Made by a program: the position numbers and the translations under genes | Notes under the pieces: generated by a model | What the model saw: the letters and a program-made list of their open reading frames with translations, nothing else | Databases searched by the model: none | Told to the model about the DNA's origin: nothing | In this document: positions 21,101 through 32,880 of the stretch, in pieces | How the letters are laid out: every line of letters starts with the position of its first letter | How positions within the stretch are numbered: the first letter of the stretch is position 1 | Assembly (NCBI GenBank): GCA_029817715.1 | Contig: JARUPY010000271.1 | Coordinates: forward strand, 2,294,001 to 2,358,000 | Source: Melastoma dodecandrum | Lineage: Eukaryota > Streptophyta > Magnoliopsida > Myrtales > Melastomataceae | Direction: 5' to 3' | DNA length: 64,000 nt

Positions 21101-21600
21101 TATATCGCTTTGTGAATTTAGTGCTTTTGTCGAAAATTAATCAACTCTCTCTTTACCTATCTTCGTACGATCTTGAGCGTGGATTCGTTATCTTCATCGT
21201 TGTTATTAGTTTTATTAACATTTTAACACATGGCAGCATCATTTTTTTTTATAATTCACATGGCCCTTTTTTTTTCTTTTTTTTCTAATAATAAGGATAA
21301 GTTTTTTTCACGTGTCTTAAATTTTATTTCGCACGTTACTTACGTCAAAAAAAAAAAATTCATCCGAGAGCGGAATACTTTTGAGCACGATTGCGTTTTT
21401 ATAAAGAGGGTGGTTGCCCAAAGTATGTTCTGACTTCCATGATTTTACTTATTTTGTTCTCTTTTGTGTCTTCTCTTTATGCGACGATATGATAAAGCAT
21501 GCTTTATTCATTCCTTCTAGTTGTTTGAACTTTACTAAACTTAATCAATACTAACCACACTTACATTTTGTTTTGCATGTACACTGAGCATGCAACTTCG

Positions 21601-21742
21601 GAAGATCGACATCAACGGGCTACACAACGCCCCGGACATCTATTTTCATCATCACTGAAGATCAATATCAACGGGCCACACGACGCCCCGTTATCTTCCT
21701 ACATCACGGAAGATCGATATCAACGGGCCACACAACGCCCCG
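21601..21742 (+). repeat. Three 34-bp direct repeats in the 5' LTR
   Basis: Units start at 21601, 21657 and 21709 and share GAAGATCRAYATCAACGGG followed by CYACACRACGCCCCG. Each contains an imperfect inverted repeat, ACGGG...CCCCGT. Spacing is 52-56 bp. Confidence 0.88.
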
Positions 21743-22685
21743 TAAGTCTCACTCCGACTTATTATAGTTAATTTGAATTGTTTCAAAAATTCAATTAGAA
21801 TTTTCTGACCACCGCATTCTGGTTTGATTTGCATGAAAATCAATTGAGCTTCACGGGAGTTCGACAAAACGAATTTCGAAGACTGGAAGCGCGTGAAGAA
21901 ACCCATGGTGGAAGCACATCTCGAGAGCGGCCTCAACTGACAAGCCCTACCGATGTAAAGCCATCCCGGCGGGCCTCAGGTACATGAGGGAGGTGCGGGC
22001 CTCCCGATTTTCTTTTAATTCCACGTGTAACGGGCCGTGGGTCCAAGTGCATAGGCCCACGGTCACCGCCCTTCCCCGCTCCCTTTGATCTCAATAATTG
22101 TTTGTGTCTGTCCGCATGCCTTAGGCCCATAGGTTTATCGTCGCATGTGATTGTTAAACAAATACACATGAGTTCAGGTCCAATGCCTGAATTGGGTCCA
22201 ACGCCCGTTAACCAAAAGCAAACCTTTTGGAGCAAACGCCACCTTTTCGCATGTTTAAATGTAAGAGTTAGTAACTAGGGATCCCCGAACCCTACTCTGG
22301 TTTTCCGACTTAAACCAAGCTTTTAAAATTAAGTCGGTGGCGACTCCGTAATAGTTTACCTAGGTTAAACAACAACACATTTTTACGAAGCCATTTTGGA
22401 TGAGGGACTGACGGCACGAGCTGCTCTTAGAACCTCCTGAAGCTTCCTCCTCGGGCCATGCGCTTCTTTTCGCCCGTCGCCTCTTAAGGAGCATGGAGAC
22501 GATCGGCGAAGAGTTTGGGCAGACCCGGTCAGGAATCGAAGGAGGGACCACCCTGGTTTCTTCCGCAGCGTTCGACGCTCGAGTCGCGACGCCGACCGGA
22601 AGACTCTAGGGGAGCGGGCCCGGATCCTCGGGTCGTCCGAACCGCAGCGCGCGTGCTAGGCCGGAAGGCGCGCGTACATCCCGGA

Positions 22686-22702
22686 TGGCGACTCCGCTGG
22701 GG
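22686..22702 (+). other. Primer binding site, tRNA-Arg type
   Basis: TGGCGACTCCGCTGGGG begins 7 bp after the LTR end. As I recall plant tRNA-Arg(ACG), this is complementary to its CCA-tailed 3' end over all 17 bases. Confidence 0.82.
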
Positions 22703-24997
22703 AAATCTGCATGTGGATTCTTTTCGAACGCTCTTACATTTTAATCCACATGTGGAGAGGAGTTCTTGTTTGCGTGTGTAATTGCTTGGCTCGGTGCCCT
22801 TTGTATGCTCTCATGGTTGTGTTTGTTTACTGCTTTCCTAGGCATATCTAGGTGTGCCCGAACCCGGGGCTAGGATTTTTTTGGGGGGTCACCGAAAGGC
22901 TTAGCCTGCTGCTATTTGCGGTATGGTTTTTGGCCGGGGCCCCGCCTCCCTTAGTCCAAGGGAGGTTTAGAAACATTCATCCGAGAGTCTAGCATTGATT
23001 GCCCACTACAGGTACCAGACGCCGCACGTGCATTTGTCTGTTACTGAGTGACTGCTACATGTGCAGGGACAGGTGTCAGGTACGCTTTGTCTGCTATAAC
23101 TGTAAAACTAACAATGCTCGTTTCTGCAGTTGGGTCGAGCTTATTACAGTGGGCTTCAAGAAACTTCTTTTGTCTTATTACCCTACTTGATATTACCGCC
23201 TATTGCATATCATACATTTGAACCAATCACATGAGTGTCCGTCTAATTACAGTTTTCAAATTAACAAATCATTTACAATAATTGTTTCATGACATTATTG
23301 CATTTTATTTGTAAATGCATACACATATACGAGTGCGATTAAACAACAACATAAACTTATCATGCATCGATTACATTATTGCGTGATACTAATCAAATCC
23401 TTCTCTTTACTTTCCTTTCGAGGGTTAATACTTCAACACGACTCCTCGAATGGGACTAAGGACAACACATGACAATTACAAATTTATAAGCACGACAACA
23501 CCAGGGATTACTCAACGGCTACCAAAGCATACAACAACATGCAGGCCAAAGGTGCTCGACGACTGTCAAAGTCCAAAACCAGATGAACAACAACTCAGAC
23601 CAAGGTTTTCCTGATCACTATCAAAGACCAAAGTTATGGCCAGACATGCAACAACACGAGATCCATTGACGGGTACCAAGGCCTGAAGTCGAACATCCAA
23701 GTACGAACACCAAAGATCACCCAACGGCTGCCAAAGTTCAAAGTCGAATTTACAACAACATAAAAACCCCAAGGAAGTCACATCTCACCAGTCAACCACA
23801 ATCAACATCAGAGCTAATGACAAGCCCATAGAGCCATTCACGGACATGCTACAATCAGACACACTGGGAACATCACGCCCCTACTGATCCAACAATCGCT
23901 CCAAAGAAACAGATGCAATCTCACTACGTCATCAGTCGGCACAACCTCGGTACCAATGGAAACATCATTCCAAACAGGGGCAATCCCCCAGCTTATAACT
24001 CCATAACATAATCCAGCACAAGGGGCAAACCCCATCATTCACAACGGCATCGCGGGATCAGGACAGCTGCGAGCAATCAACCCCCAAATATGAACACTTC
24101 ATTCAACCTCATCGTTTCTCCAACAACAAGAACTTGACGAATGTCGGATCCACAGCATCCCAACGACAAAAACATGAACATGGACGAGATTCTTCAAGCG
24201 ACGGCGAACACATAGCCCAACTGGTATAAGATGTCTCGTCTCGGCTCACACAACAGCTTACAAAATACCAAAGAACATGATGTCTACCCAACGACGACGC
24301 ATACTTCGACTGGGGCAATTCCCTTTGAATTCCTTACGGCACCCAAGCGGTCATCCCGCAGTATTCAACCACCGACTCTCTCCAAAGAACAGAAGAGAAG
24401 GTCAGTTACCGCATCATTCATGGGCAAAAAAACAAGCACCTCGGCCCACCACATGAGCGGCCAATCCCCTAGCCCGCCCACCACATTTGCGGTCATCGCC
24501 CACGCGCACCACAAAAAGCCATCAACTTTGCACATCCGAGGTATTCAACCGAAGTCAATCATCTTATCGAAGAGAACCGTCACAAATACTCAACGTGGAC
24601 ACTCTTCGATATTACAATACACGAAAGGGAGTATCTATTCCTTGATCAATTCTTTCTTGCAAAAATAAGTTACATGAGCTCACTTATTTTTAGCCCTTGT
24701 CGCATGTTGACGAAGGCGAGGGTGGCAGGGTGGAAAAGTTTCGAGCCAAAGTTTCAAAATATCCTTCGTTGTTAACAAAATGACAATCTACATGAAAGGG
24801 AGTATTCGTTCATCAACTAATACCTTCTCTGCAGAACAGGTTACATGAGCTTACTTGTTTTGCCCTTCGACTTGTTTTATAGGTACATGAACATCCTAGA
24901 CAGACGACGAAGGCAAGGACGGTAAGGTGAAAAAGTTTCGAGCCAAAGTTTCAAAACGACCTTCATTGGCAAAACAACAATGACGACAAGACGAGAA

Positions 24998-25125
24998 CAA
25001 TCCTGGGGCAAATGTCCGAGCGATCCTAGGGCAAATCCCCGACTAATCCAGGGGCAAATCTCTGAGTGATCATAGACATATCTCCGAGCGATCCTGGGGC
25101 ATCACCTCCAAGCTATCCCGGGACA
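24998..25125 (+). repeat. Short tandem array of about 28-bp units
   Basis: About five degenerate units follow the pattern GATCCTGGGGCAAATCYCCGAG (for example 24999-25026, 25023-25050, 25047-25070 and 25088-25105). Later units are shortened or mutated. Confidence 0.65.
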
Positions 25126-27737
25126 AGACAGAGCAATCTCGATTAATTCCCCGTTGACAAACTAACGAATCACATGAAAGAAGTACATACGGACAATCAA
25201 TGGATTTCGAACCAAAGCTTCAAAACAACATGTCATCAACAAGACAACAAATTACATGAAAAGGGTACATGAGCGCCCTAGGCAGACAATGAAGATAAAC
25301 AATAAAGCTTCAAACAAGAACACAACCTTCATCAACAAACTTCTTTATATCCCCAAAGAACTGGGGCATTAAACATCGACAATACACATGAAAAGGGAGA
25401 ATCACACAGTCATTACTCTCTTCATCAAGTTAAACGAGATTACATGAGCTTATTTTGTTTACATCCTTTGTCTCGTGGGCAGGTACAAGAGCTCTTCACA
25501 CGAATGGTACAAAACTCCTATGGCAGAGGCGAGGGTGGCAGGGCGGCAAAGCTTCAAGTCAAAGTCTTGCAGCAATTTCGTCAAACCTTCAACTCCCTCG
25601 GATGAAGACATAACGACGAAATCATACCAAAGGGAAGTACCAAAACTCTACTTCACCTTTCTCACAAATGAAGTTACACGAGCAAACTTCATTCTCACTC
25701 TAATTGAAACAAGTCGCACGAACTAACTTGTTTCTCGTCATCTGTTTGATAGGTACATGAACTTCCTTACACAACAGACGTCAGACAAGAGTAACTACTT
25801 CGTCAATCCTTTGATTCCTCCGGACAAAGATGCAATGGCGAAACACATAGATATGGGAAGTATCAAAATAGTACTTCGCCTTTCATATAAATGAAGTTAC
25901 ATGAGCAAACTCCATTCCTACTTTAGAAGAAACAAGTTACATGAGCTCACTTGTTCTCTGTCCTTTGCTTAGTGTAGGTACACGAGCATCCTACATTACA
26001 GACAAAGGCGCGGGCGGTTGGGTGGAAAATTTTGAACCAAAGCTTTGAGATTGCCTTTGTCATCACCAAAGATGATCATACCAAAAGGGAGTATCATCTA
26101 CACTGCTCTCTAACAAAATTTCTTATATTTTCCCAAATGGAGTCGTATCTCCGTTTTACCCAGCTGGAGTCCTGCTTCGTTCAAGCTGGAGTTGATTACA
26201 TACACCGCACACAAGCATATTCCTCCAGAACTATCATTGAGACGGACATCTCCACCTCATCTCCCCAGCGGATACTTCATTTCATTGTTATCTCCCCAAA
26301 CAAGAGTCGAAGTACATGAACTAACTTCGTCTTTGTCCGTTGTCAACTGTGTAGGCACATGGACATCCACACAGTACGGTACAAACTCCTAGGCAACGGC
26401 GTGGGTGGTCGGGTGGAAGCCGTTTCTAATCTCAAAAGAACATGACTGGGGCATGAAAGTGCAAACACTTCCCCCTCAAAGTGCACAAGAGCACAACGGA
26501 GGTTTGAGTATCTAAACCTAGTCATTTCTTAAACATTCGTGTACCCATTTGCATATAATTTGAAATTATTTCTAATAAAATATTTCTGAGCGAGAATGGA
26601 GAAGGCAAACCTATCCTTAAACACTTACCCAGAGTGATGAGTGCAAATACTGTAAGGATTCATACACAAGCGTTCAGGAGGGTAACGAATCCTTTGACAA
26701 AAGATGCTCTGCCGGGATGAGATCGAGCATTTCTTCTCTATCCCAAACACAAAACGTCAACCATTGCTAGCCCATTTCGAGCCAAAGTTGAAGTTTTCGT
26801 ATACACTATACCTGACAAGTCTAAGGACCGCCTCACATCGAGGTTGAAAGGGAGATCTTGTAGTTAGAACCCGAAAGCAACGGATCGTAGAGGCTACACT
26901 TCCTTAAAATTCAAGCAAAGATGCACCATCGACAATTAGGCCTACCAGTTGAATCGTTCCCAAAGACCGAACTCCCCAAAGAGCTTCTCGAAAGACACAA
27001 ATTCCAAAGAAAATATTAGAAAACAAAGCGGGGCAAATACCTATGATCCAGTAAAGAAAAAGCAAAATCAGCGCAAAGACCAAAGTCTTCAAAAGCAAAG
27101 CGCAAGATTAAAATCAAAAGAGCAAAAGTAAAGCATCGGGACCGACATTGGCGGTCGCAAAAGCAAAGGTGCTATCTTTTAAACAAGTCAAAGACAAAGC
27201 TTTTCCCAAAGTGGGGTGTCCATGCTTACCAGTAAACCAATTATTTATTCCCCAACGGAATGCCTAAACTGGCGGGCTGTCTGAAAGATGGAAAATTTGC
27301 TTGAATGGTGGAACCTCTACGATCCAGCTTTTGATGAGATCCTTAAACTTTTTCTTTCAGACAGAGAATTTAAACTTTCAGTCTAAAGGCCTTATGCCGA
27401 ACCTACATTACAACCCAAGCAAAGACTCCTTCGACCGGTACATGAGCATCCAAGTCAAGGGAATTCTGAAATCTAACTGAAATAGCTTTCAGAAATAAGG
27501 GTAAAACACGAGAGAAATCAGAAAACCTTCTCTGCTCTCGCTTTGAAACATGCTTTAAAAGAGAAAAAGAAAACAAAACATAATGTGCATATACATTTAG
27601 TTGTTTTCGTTTTCATTGTGACTAATGATTTTCTTTAAGAGCTTACAGGGTGTACGTCTACCAAAGACGCTCTCGAAATATAATTTGAGGTATTCCTGAT
27701 ATCCTTGCGAGAAAATCTTTCCAGATTCCCTCCCAAT

Positions 27738-27748
27738 GAGGGGCAAAC
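27738..27748 (+). other. Possible polypurine tract
   Basis: GAGGGGCAAAC lies immediately 5' of the right LTR, where plus-strand synthesis would start. Two pyrimidines interrupt it, so the call is tentative. Confidence 0.45.
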
Positions 27749-27918
27749 TGTAATACCTCAAATTAACATAAGCCCAATGTTCATTCTCCAAAATGGCCGA
27801 AGACCAAATCCATACAACTTTAAAAGCTATTTTACAGAAATAAAAAAAAAAACAAAACAAAAACAAAACAAAAACAGCAGCCACAAGAATCTTCGTCATC
27901 CCCACTTCAGGCAGTCAT

Positions 27919-28195
27919 TTAGTCGTCACTCTTGGTCGAGTGGTAGCTCAGCAACTCATCTATTTTGTTCTTAGAGTCTTCATGGATTCCAAACTTGAAG
28001 TTCTTGGAGAATGCCTCGTAGAACCTGTTGTAATCCTCCTTGTTCTCGGCAATTCCAAAGAAGAACTCGATGCGCTTCTGGATGACCTTTTGGATCCTAT
28101 TCTGCTGGAGCATTTCACGGGAGATGTTCGGAGGCAAATCCTCTGAATCCACAACAAATCCCAGAGATCAAAAGGAACCCTCCCCTGCCCAAAAA
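27919..28195 (-). pseudogene. HSP90 gene fragment captured in the 3' LTR
   Basis: This is the same fragment as in the left LTR, but here it is open for 77 codons from [18 protein letters not shown] to YHSTKSDD and a stop, with [19 protein letters not shown] in the middle. It differs from the left copy at about 21 of 205 positions. At some residues the left copy is closer to true HSP90 (ILKVI, CIELFF, NKIAELL), and at others this one is ([17 protein letters not shown]-like). Confidence 0.87.
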
Positions 28196-31100
28196 TATAG
28201 CAGCAGCACTGCAACAAAACCCGTGAAAATATAACAACAAGATGGCGATACCGACTCATTGACAACTCGGGGACAGCCCTTCACAACCACAGCAGCCCAA
28301 GCCAAAGAAAGAGGCTAGACAAAACCAATGGCGAACTCAAAGACAACCCAAAACAAACAAAAGAAAAAGGGCTGGGCAAACCCAAGCCCTCCAATTTCAG
28401 CTAACCCAAGACAAAACTGAGCCCAAGGCAGTTCTCAACCCAACAAACACAGCCACCTTCCAAAAAAAAAAATCCCAACCGATTCACATGTTCTCCATTC
28501 CCACAAAGACCCTTACCGAAGATCATTATGAGAAAATCTTAACTACCAAGGGGGACTCGGGAAAATCAACGATCCTCCATTTATCAAAAGGAGGAGAATA
28601 GACTCGAAAAAAATGGGGAGGCAGTTACAAAAAACGGACAGAGGGAGACAGAAAGAGAAACACACAAAGATTTATTACTGGTTTTTACACAGTTTGCGGG
28701 TGATCCAGCAAAGGAATTTCCAAGTCGTCCTAAAAATGCATTGAATAGTAATTCCGTTCCCAAGCAAGGTCTGCAAGGAAAGACCGAACAAACAATAAAA
28801 AGTGCCCAGGTCTCACGCAACAGGTTGCAACAAATGGACGACCAAGTTTCAACTTGGAAATAAGACAACAAGACTAGTCTGAAGCATAAGGATGGGTTGG
28901 GCGATGGCGATCTCTCCATTCCGTTGTAATCGTCGGCATATAGCGTTGGTTCTATTCCCACTCTGGCCACGAGAACATCGCTTAGCTCGAGTAGCCATAT
29001 ATTTGGAGCTTGTCAGCGTTTTACCTTAAAAGGGAACCGTGTCTTCTTCTTCGGAAAACTCGTCAAAATCGGCGCCATGACAGGATCTACACCACGATGA
29101 CTTGAAGTTTTACATAAAAAAAAAGAAAACAATAGAAAACTCGGCGAGAACAATATTAATCCATCGGGGAGGTCAACTCGACCCAACTCAATCATGACTG
29201 GTAAAGGGATTATCACAGGGGGTTTAGCTTTTTGGGGATAAAAGGCAAGCGGAGTTCAACATGAGAAGAGGAGTGTGACGCCAACTTGGAAAATGTGTGC
29301 TGGGTGAAAATTGATGAAAAAGTTTGCCCACGACCACAAATGAGAAGGGCGCACCTCCTCCCATTTTTACTGCACTAAGACAAAAAGGCACAGACTTGAA
29401 AAAAAGAAAGTCATTTCTTCATGAACACGTGAAGGCAGGGTGTTAGGCTTCTAATGACAGGGCTAAGTCCTTCCACAATCCCTTGTTAAGGCAGGCGGAA
29501 ATACAATCCAAATGAATGGGGTTTGACATCTGTAAGGAAATCCAACTCAAGGGTGTTTTCGTTGCGGCCGCTTGTATGTCTCGAAATTTCCAGCTAAGGA
29601 TGCAATCAAATATCGTCAGGATGGGGGTCGTCCCACTGTATGTTCCCATTAACACCATCAAGGTCAAGCCAACAGCCGCTAATCCACGAAGACCCGATCA
29701 TGATGAGGAATCTCAACAGACTCTCCCACGATTCTAGGAGATTTCCGGAAAGGGAAGTTTCTCCTGGGAGACGGAGAGACAAAAATAAAAAATGGATATA
29801 AACAGCAGGGGTAATGAAAGACGGGGGACAGAGACTCGCTTACCTGAGGAGACAGAAGGACACCACCTACATACAGAGAGAACTCACCTTCAGAGAATGG
29901 AACGACTGGACCAGGGAAACGCAAGTCCCTGATCCTCTCTACTGCGTCTTCGCCATCCACCAGCCAAGGTCTCCGAAGCAATCGACAAAATCTGAAGACT
30001 CTCCCAAGATAGGTCGAGATGCGACCAAACAGCGACAACCGCGTCCTCCTCGGCGTTCCCCAACGTCCAGCAGCGGTGAAACTCAGGACCTGCAGTGGCC
30101 ACCACGCCTTCCACGATGACATGCCTGAATCAGTCTTCCCAGACCACCCCAGACCCGGCGGCAACGGATCTATGTCTTCCCTTTACCTCAGACCCGGCGG
30201 CAGCGAAGAAACCACCTCTCTTGGGCGGTACCAAGTTAAGCAGTGGCGTTCCCAAGTCTTCTTGGTCTCACAGTCCCTGAACGTTTTCAAGACCGGCAGC
30301 AACGACAATCCGTCCTCCCGGTGTTCTCTAGAACTGACGGCAAACCCGTCTCCTGTAGATGCCCGCAGATCCAGCAACCGGCAGCGAGACCATCCCGCCA
30401 CCGTGACGCTCCTCCCCCAAAGCGGCCTCCCATCTCAACCACCTTCCCCTAGGGCCTCCCTCAGGTCCAGCAACGACCGTCCAGCCCCCCCCCCCCCCCG
30501 ACGTCTCCGGATTTAACAGCGGCGAACTCCCCATCTCCGACTTCCCCGATGCCCATGGAACTCTGTGACAGCGACGGATCCGCTCCCCCCATCCGGTGTC
30601 CTAGACCCAGCAGCGGTTCTCCTCTATCCGGCGTCCTCCTTCGGCGTCCACCCCTTCCCGGCGTTCCCGGACTTCATGGTGGCAGACCCACCTCTTCCCG
30701 GCGCTCCAGCCCCAAGGCGGCTCCTCGTCCCAGCTTCCCGGCACCCCCAGACCCGCGGCTTCTCGACGGCAGCAGCTTCCCGACGACGGCGCCGTCAGAT
30801 CCGGTCATCCCCGACCGTCCCCACCTTGGATTTGAAGCCCCGACGCCCTCCACAATGGCCATTCCCCTTTTCGGCGTCTCTCACGTGAACCCCTCCGGCG
30901 CCCTCGAAACTTGTGACAACGAACCAAGGCCTCCCGAGTGTCCTGAGGTCGGCTTTTACCCAGCTTCGTCTTGAACAGGTTCGGTCGCGGCGGTCCCAGG
31001 AGTTTCTTTCTTCGGCGCAGCTTCGGGAGGGGACAGGAAGGAGAACTCGAGATGGCCAGGTGAAACGATTTTAACGTTTTAATGTTATTTCGTTGATTTG

Positions 31101-31659
31101 AATGTCTTCTGGTGTGTTTGTTTTTTGTGTTTTATAAATATATATATGTCGTACGTGTTTTATAAATATATATATATCGCTTTGTGAATTTAGTGCTTTT
31201 GTCGAAAATTAATCAACTCTCTCTTTACCTACTTTCATACGATCTTGAGCGTGGATTCGTTATCTTCATCGTTGTTATTAGTTTTATTAACATTTTAACA
31301 CATGGCAACATCATTTTTTTTTATAATTCACATGGCCCTTTTTTTCTAATAATAAGGATAAGTTTTTTTCACGTGTCTTAAATTTTATTTCACACGTTAC
31401 TTACGTCAAAAGAAAAATTCATCCGAGAGCGGAATACTTTTGAGCACGATTGCGTTTTTATAAAGAGGGTGGTTGCCCAAAGTATGTTCTGACTTCCATG
31501 ATTTTACTTATTTTGTTCTCTTTTGTGTCTTCTCTTTATGCGACGATATGATAAAGCATGCTTTATTCATTCCTTCTAGTTGTTTGAACTTTACTAAACT
31601 TAATCAATACTAACCACGCTTACATTTTATTTTGCATGTACACTGAGCATGTAATTTCG

Positions 31660-31801
31660 GAATATCGACATCAACGGGCTACACAGCGCCCCGGACATCT
31701 ATTTTCATCATCACTGAAGATCAATATCAACGGGCCACACGACGCCCCGTTATCTTCCTACATCACGGAAGATCGATATCAACGGGCCACACAACGCCCC
31801 G
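31660..31801 (+). repeat. Three 34-bp direct repeats in the 3' LTR
   Basis: This is the counterpart of 21601-21742, with units at 31660, 31716 and 31768. The first unit has two extra changes (GAATATC, CACAGCGCC). Confidence 0.88.
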
Positions 31802-32737
31802 TAAGTCTCACTCCGACTTATTATAGTTAATTTGAATTGTTTCAAAAATTCAATTAGAATTTTCTGACCACCGCATTCTGGTTTGATTTGCATGAAAATC
31901 AATTGAGCTTCACGGGAGTTCGACAAAACGAATTTCGAAGACTGGAAGCGCGTGAAGAAACCCATGGTGGAAGCACATCTCGAGAGCGGCCTCAACTGAC
32001 AAGCCCTACCGATGTAAAGCCATCCCGGCGGGCCTCAGGTACATGAGGGAGGTGCGGGCCTCCCGATTTTCTTTTAATTCCACGTGTAACGGGCCGTGGG
32101 TCCAAGTGCATAGGCCCACGGTCACCGCCCTTCCCCGCTCCCTTTGATCTCAATAATTGTTTGTGTCTGTCCGCATGCCTTAGGCCCATAGGTTTATCGT
32201 CGCATGTGATTGTTAAACAAATACACATGAGTTCAGGTCCAATGCCTGAATTGGGTCCAACGCCCGTTAACCAAAAGCAAACCTTTTGGAGCAAACGCCA
32301 CCTTTTCGCATGTTTAAATGTAAGAGTTAGTAACTAGGGATCCCCGAACCCTACTCTGGTTTTCCGACTTAAACCAAGCTTTTAAAATTAAGTCGGTGGC
32401 GACTCCGTAATAGTTTACCTAGGTTAAACAACAACACATTTTTACGAAGCCATTTTGGATGAGGGACTGACGGCACGAGCTGCTCTTAGAACCTCCTGAA
32501 GCTTCCTCCTCGGGCCATGCGCTTCTTTTCGCCCGTCGCCTCTTAAGGAGCATGGAGACGATCGGCGAAGAGTTTGGGCAGACCCGGTCAGGAATCGAAG
32601 GAGGGACCACCCTGGTTTCTTCCGCAGCGTTCGACGCTCGAGTCGCGACGCCGACCGGAAGACTCTAGGGGAGCGGGCCCGGATCCTCGGGTCGTCCGAA
32701 CCGCAGCGCGCGTGCTAGGCCGGAAGGCGCGCGTACA

Positions 32738-32742
32738 ATAGG
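32738..32742. repeat. Target-site duplication, right copy (ATAGG)
   Basis: ATAGG directly follows the right LTR and matches 17689-17693. It shows that this is one intact insertion and not a recombinant of two elements. Confidence 0.93.
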
Positions 32743-32880
32743 AACGAAGATATTTTTTTTTTTTAACACATACTTAGATTTTTCTATTACTTTTTTTTTT
32801 GGTTTTTTCTTTTGTTAATTTCTGGATTCTTTGGCTTGGTTTGGAAACCCTCTTTCCCAATCCAAGGAAGGAAAAAGAAG

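Larger units (their letters stand above)
17694..22678 (+). repeat. 5' LTR of the giant element
   Basis: This 4985-bp LTR contains an antisense HSP90 fragment (17864-18145), a GC-rich segment of about 1.3 kb (19.6-20.95 kb) with an 18-nt C run, an AT-rich stretch with TATATATA tracts near 21070-21105, three copies of a 34-bp unit (21601-21742) and a primer-site-like motif at 22338. Open frames of up to 166 codons in the GC-rich segment have no recognisable product. Confidence 0.93.
22679..27748 (+). other. Interior of the giant element, no recognisable protein genes
   Basis: Apart from the primer site, the 5.07 kb carries only short frames. The longest, 24231-24668 (145 codons), is low-complexity Ser/Thr/Pro/His-rich and unrecognised. 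From about 24660 to 26420 a loose module recurs at irregular spacing: TTACATGAGCTYACTTGTTT, then GGTACATGARCATCCTA, then an AAGGCGAGGGTGGCAGGGTGG block followed by TTTCGAGCCAAAGTTTCAAA. Such repeat-rich untranslated DNA is typical of Ogre-like elements. Confidence 0.75.
17694..32737 (+). mobile_element. 15.04-kb non-autonomous LTR retrotransposon (Ogre/Tat-like) with 5-kb LTRs
   Basis: Two direct repeats of 4985 bp (17694-22678) and 4989 bp (27749-32737) begin TGTAATACC and end GCGTACA. They are flanked by a perfect 5-bp duplication ATAGG at 17689-17693 and 32738-32742. Just inside the left LTR is a primer site complementary to the 3' end of tRNA-Arg, the primer reported for Ogre elements, and giant LTRs are also an Ogre trait. 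The 5.07-kb interior has no Gag, protease, RT, RNase H or integrase that I can recognise, only short frames and imperfect repeats. The element therefore resembles a large retrotransposon derivative mobilised in trans. The LTR 3' halves are nearly identical, which suggests a fairly recent insertion. Confidence 0.93.
27749..32737 (+). repeat. 3' LTR of the giant element
   Basis: This 4989-bp LTR is colinear with the 5' LTR. A 1.35-kb sample of the GC-rich segment shows roughly nine substitutions, and the last 650 bp look identical. The HSP90 patch is the exception, with about 21 differences in about 205 bp. Confidence 0.93.

Noticed and set aside
24231..24668. A 145-codon frame in the element interior as a possible Ogre ORF1
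   Set aside because: Low complexity, no conserved motif, wrong size and no Met/context support. I leave it as non-coding.
28584..28970. A 128-codon minus-strand frame in the 3' LTR beginning MARVGIEPTLYADD
   Set aside because: The counterpart in the 5' LTR is broken by several indels and substitutions, there is no domain, and it sits in non-coding LTR. It looks like a chance frame.
32812..32880. An upstream in-frame extension of the MADS exon as an alternative N-terminus
   Set aside because: The frame is open back to 32812 but contains no ATG, only TTG codons, so a normal plant start there is not supported.
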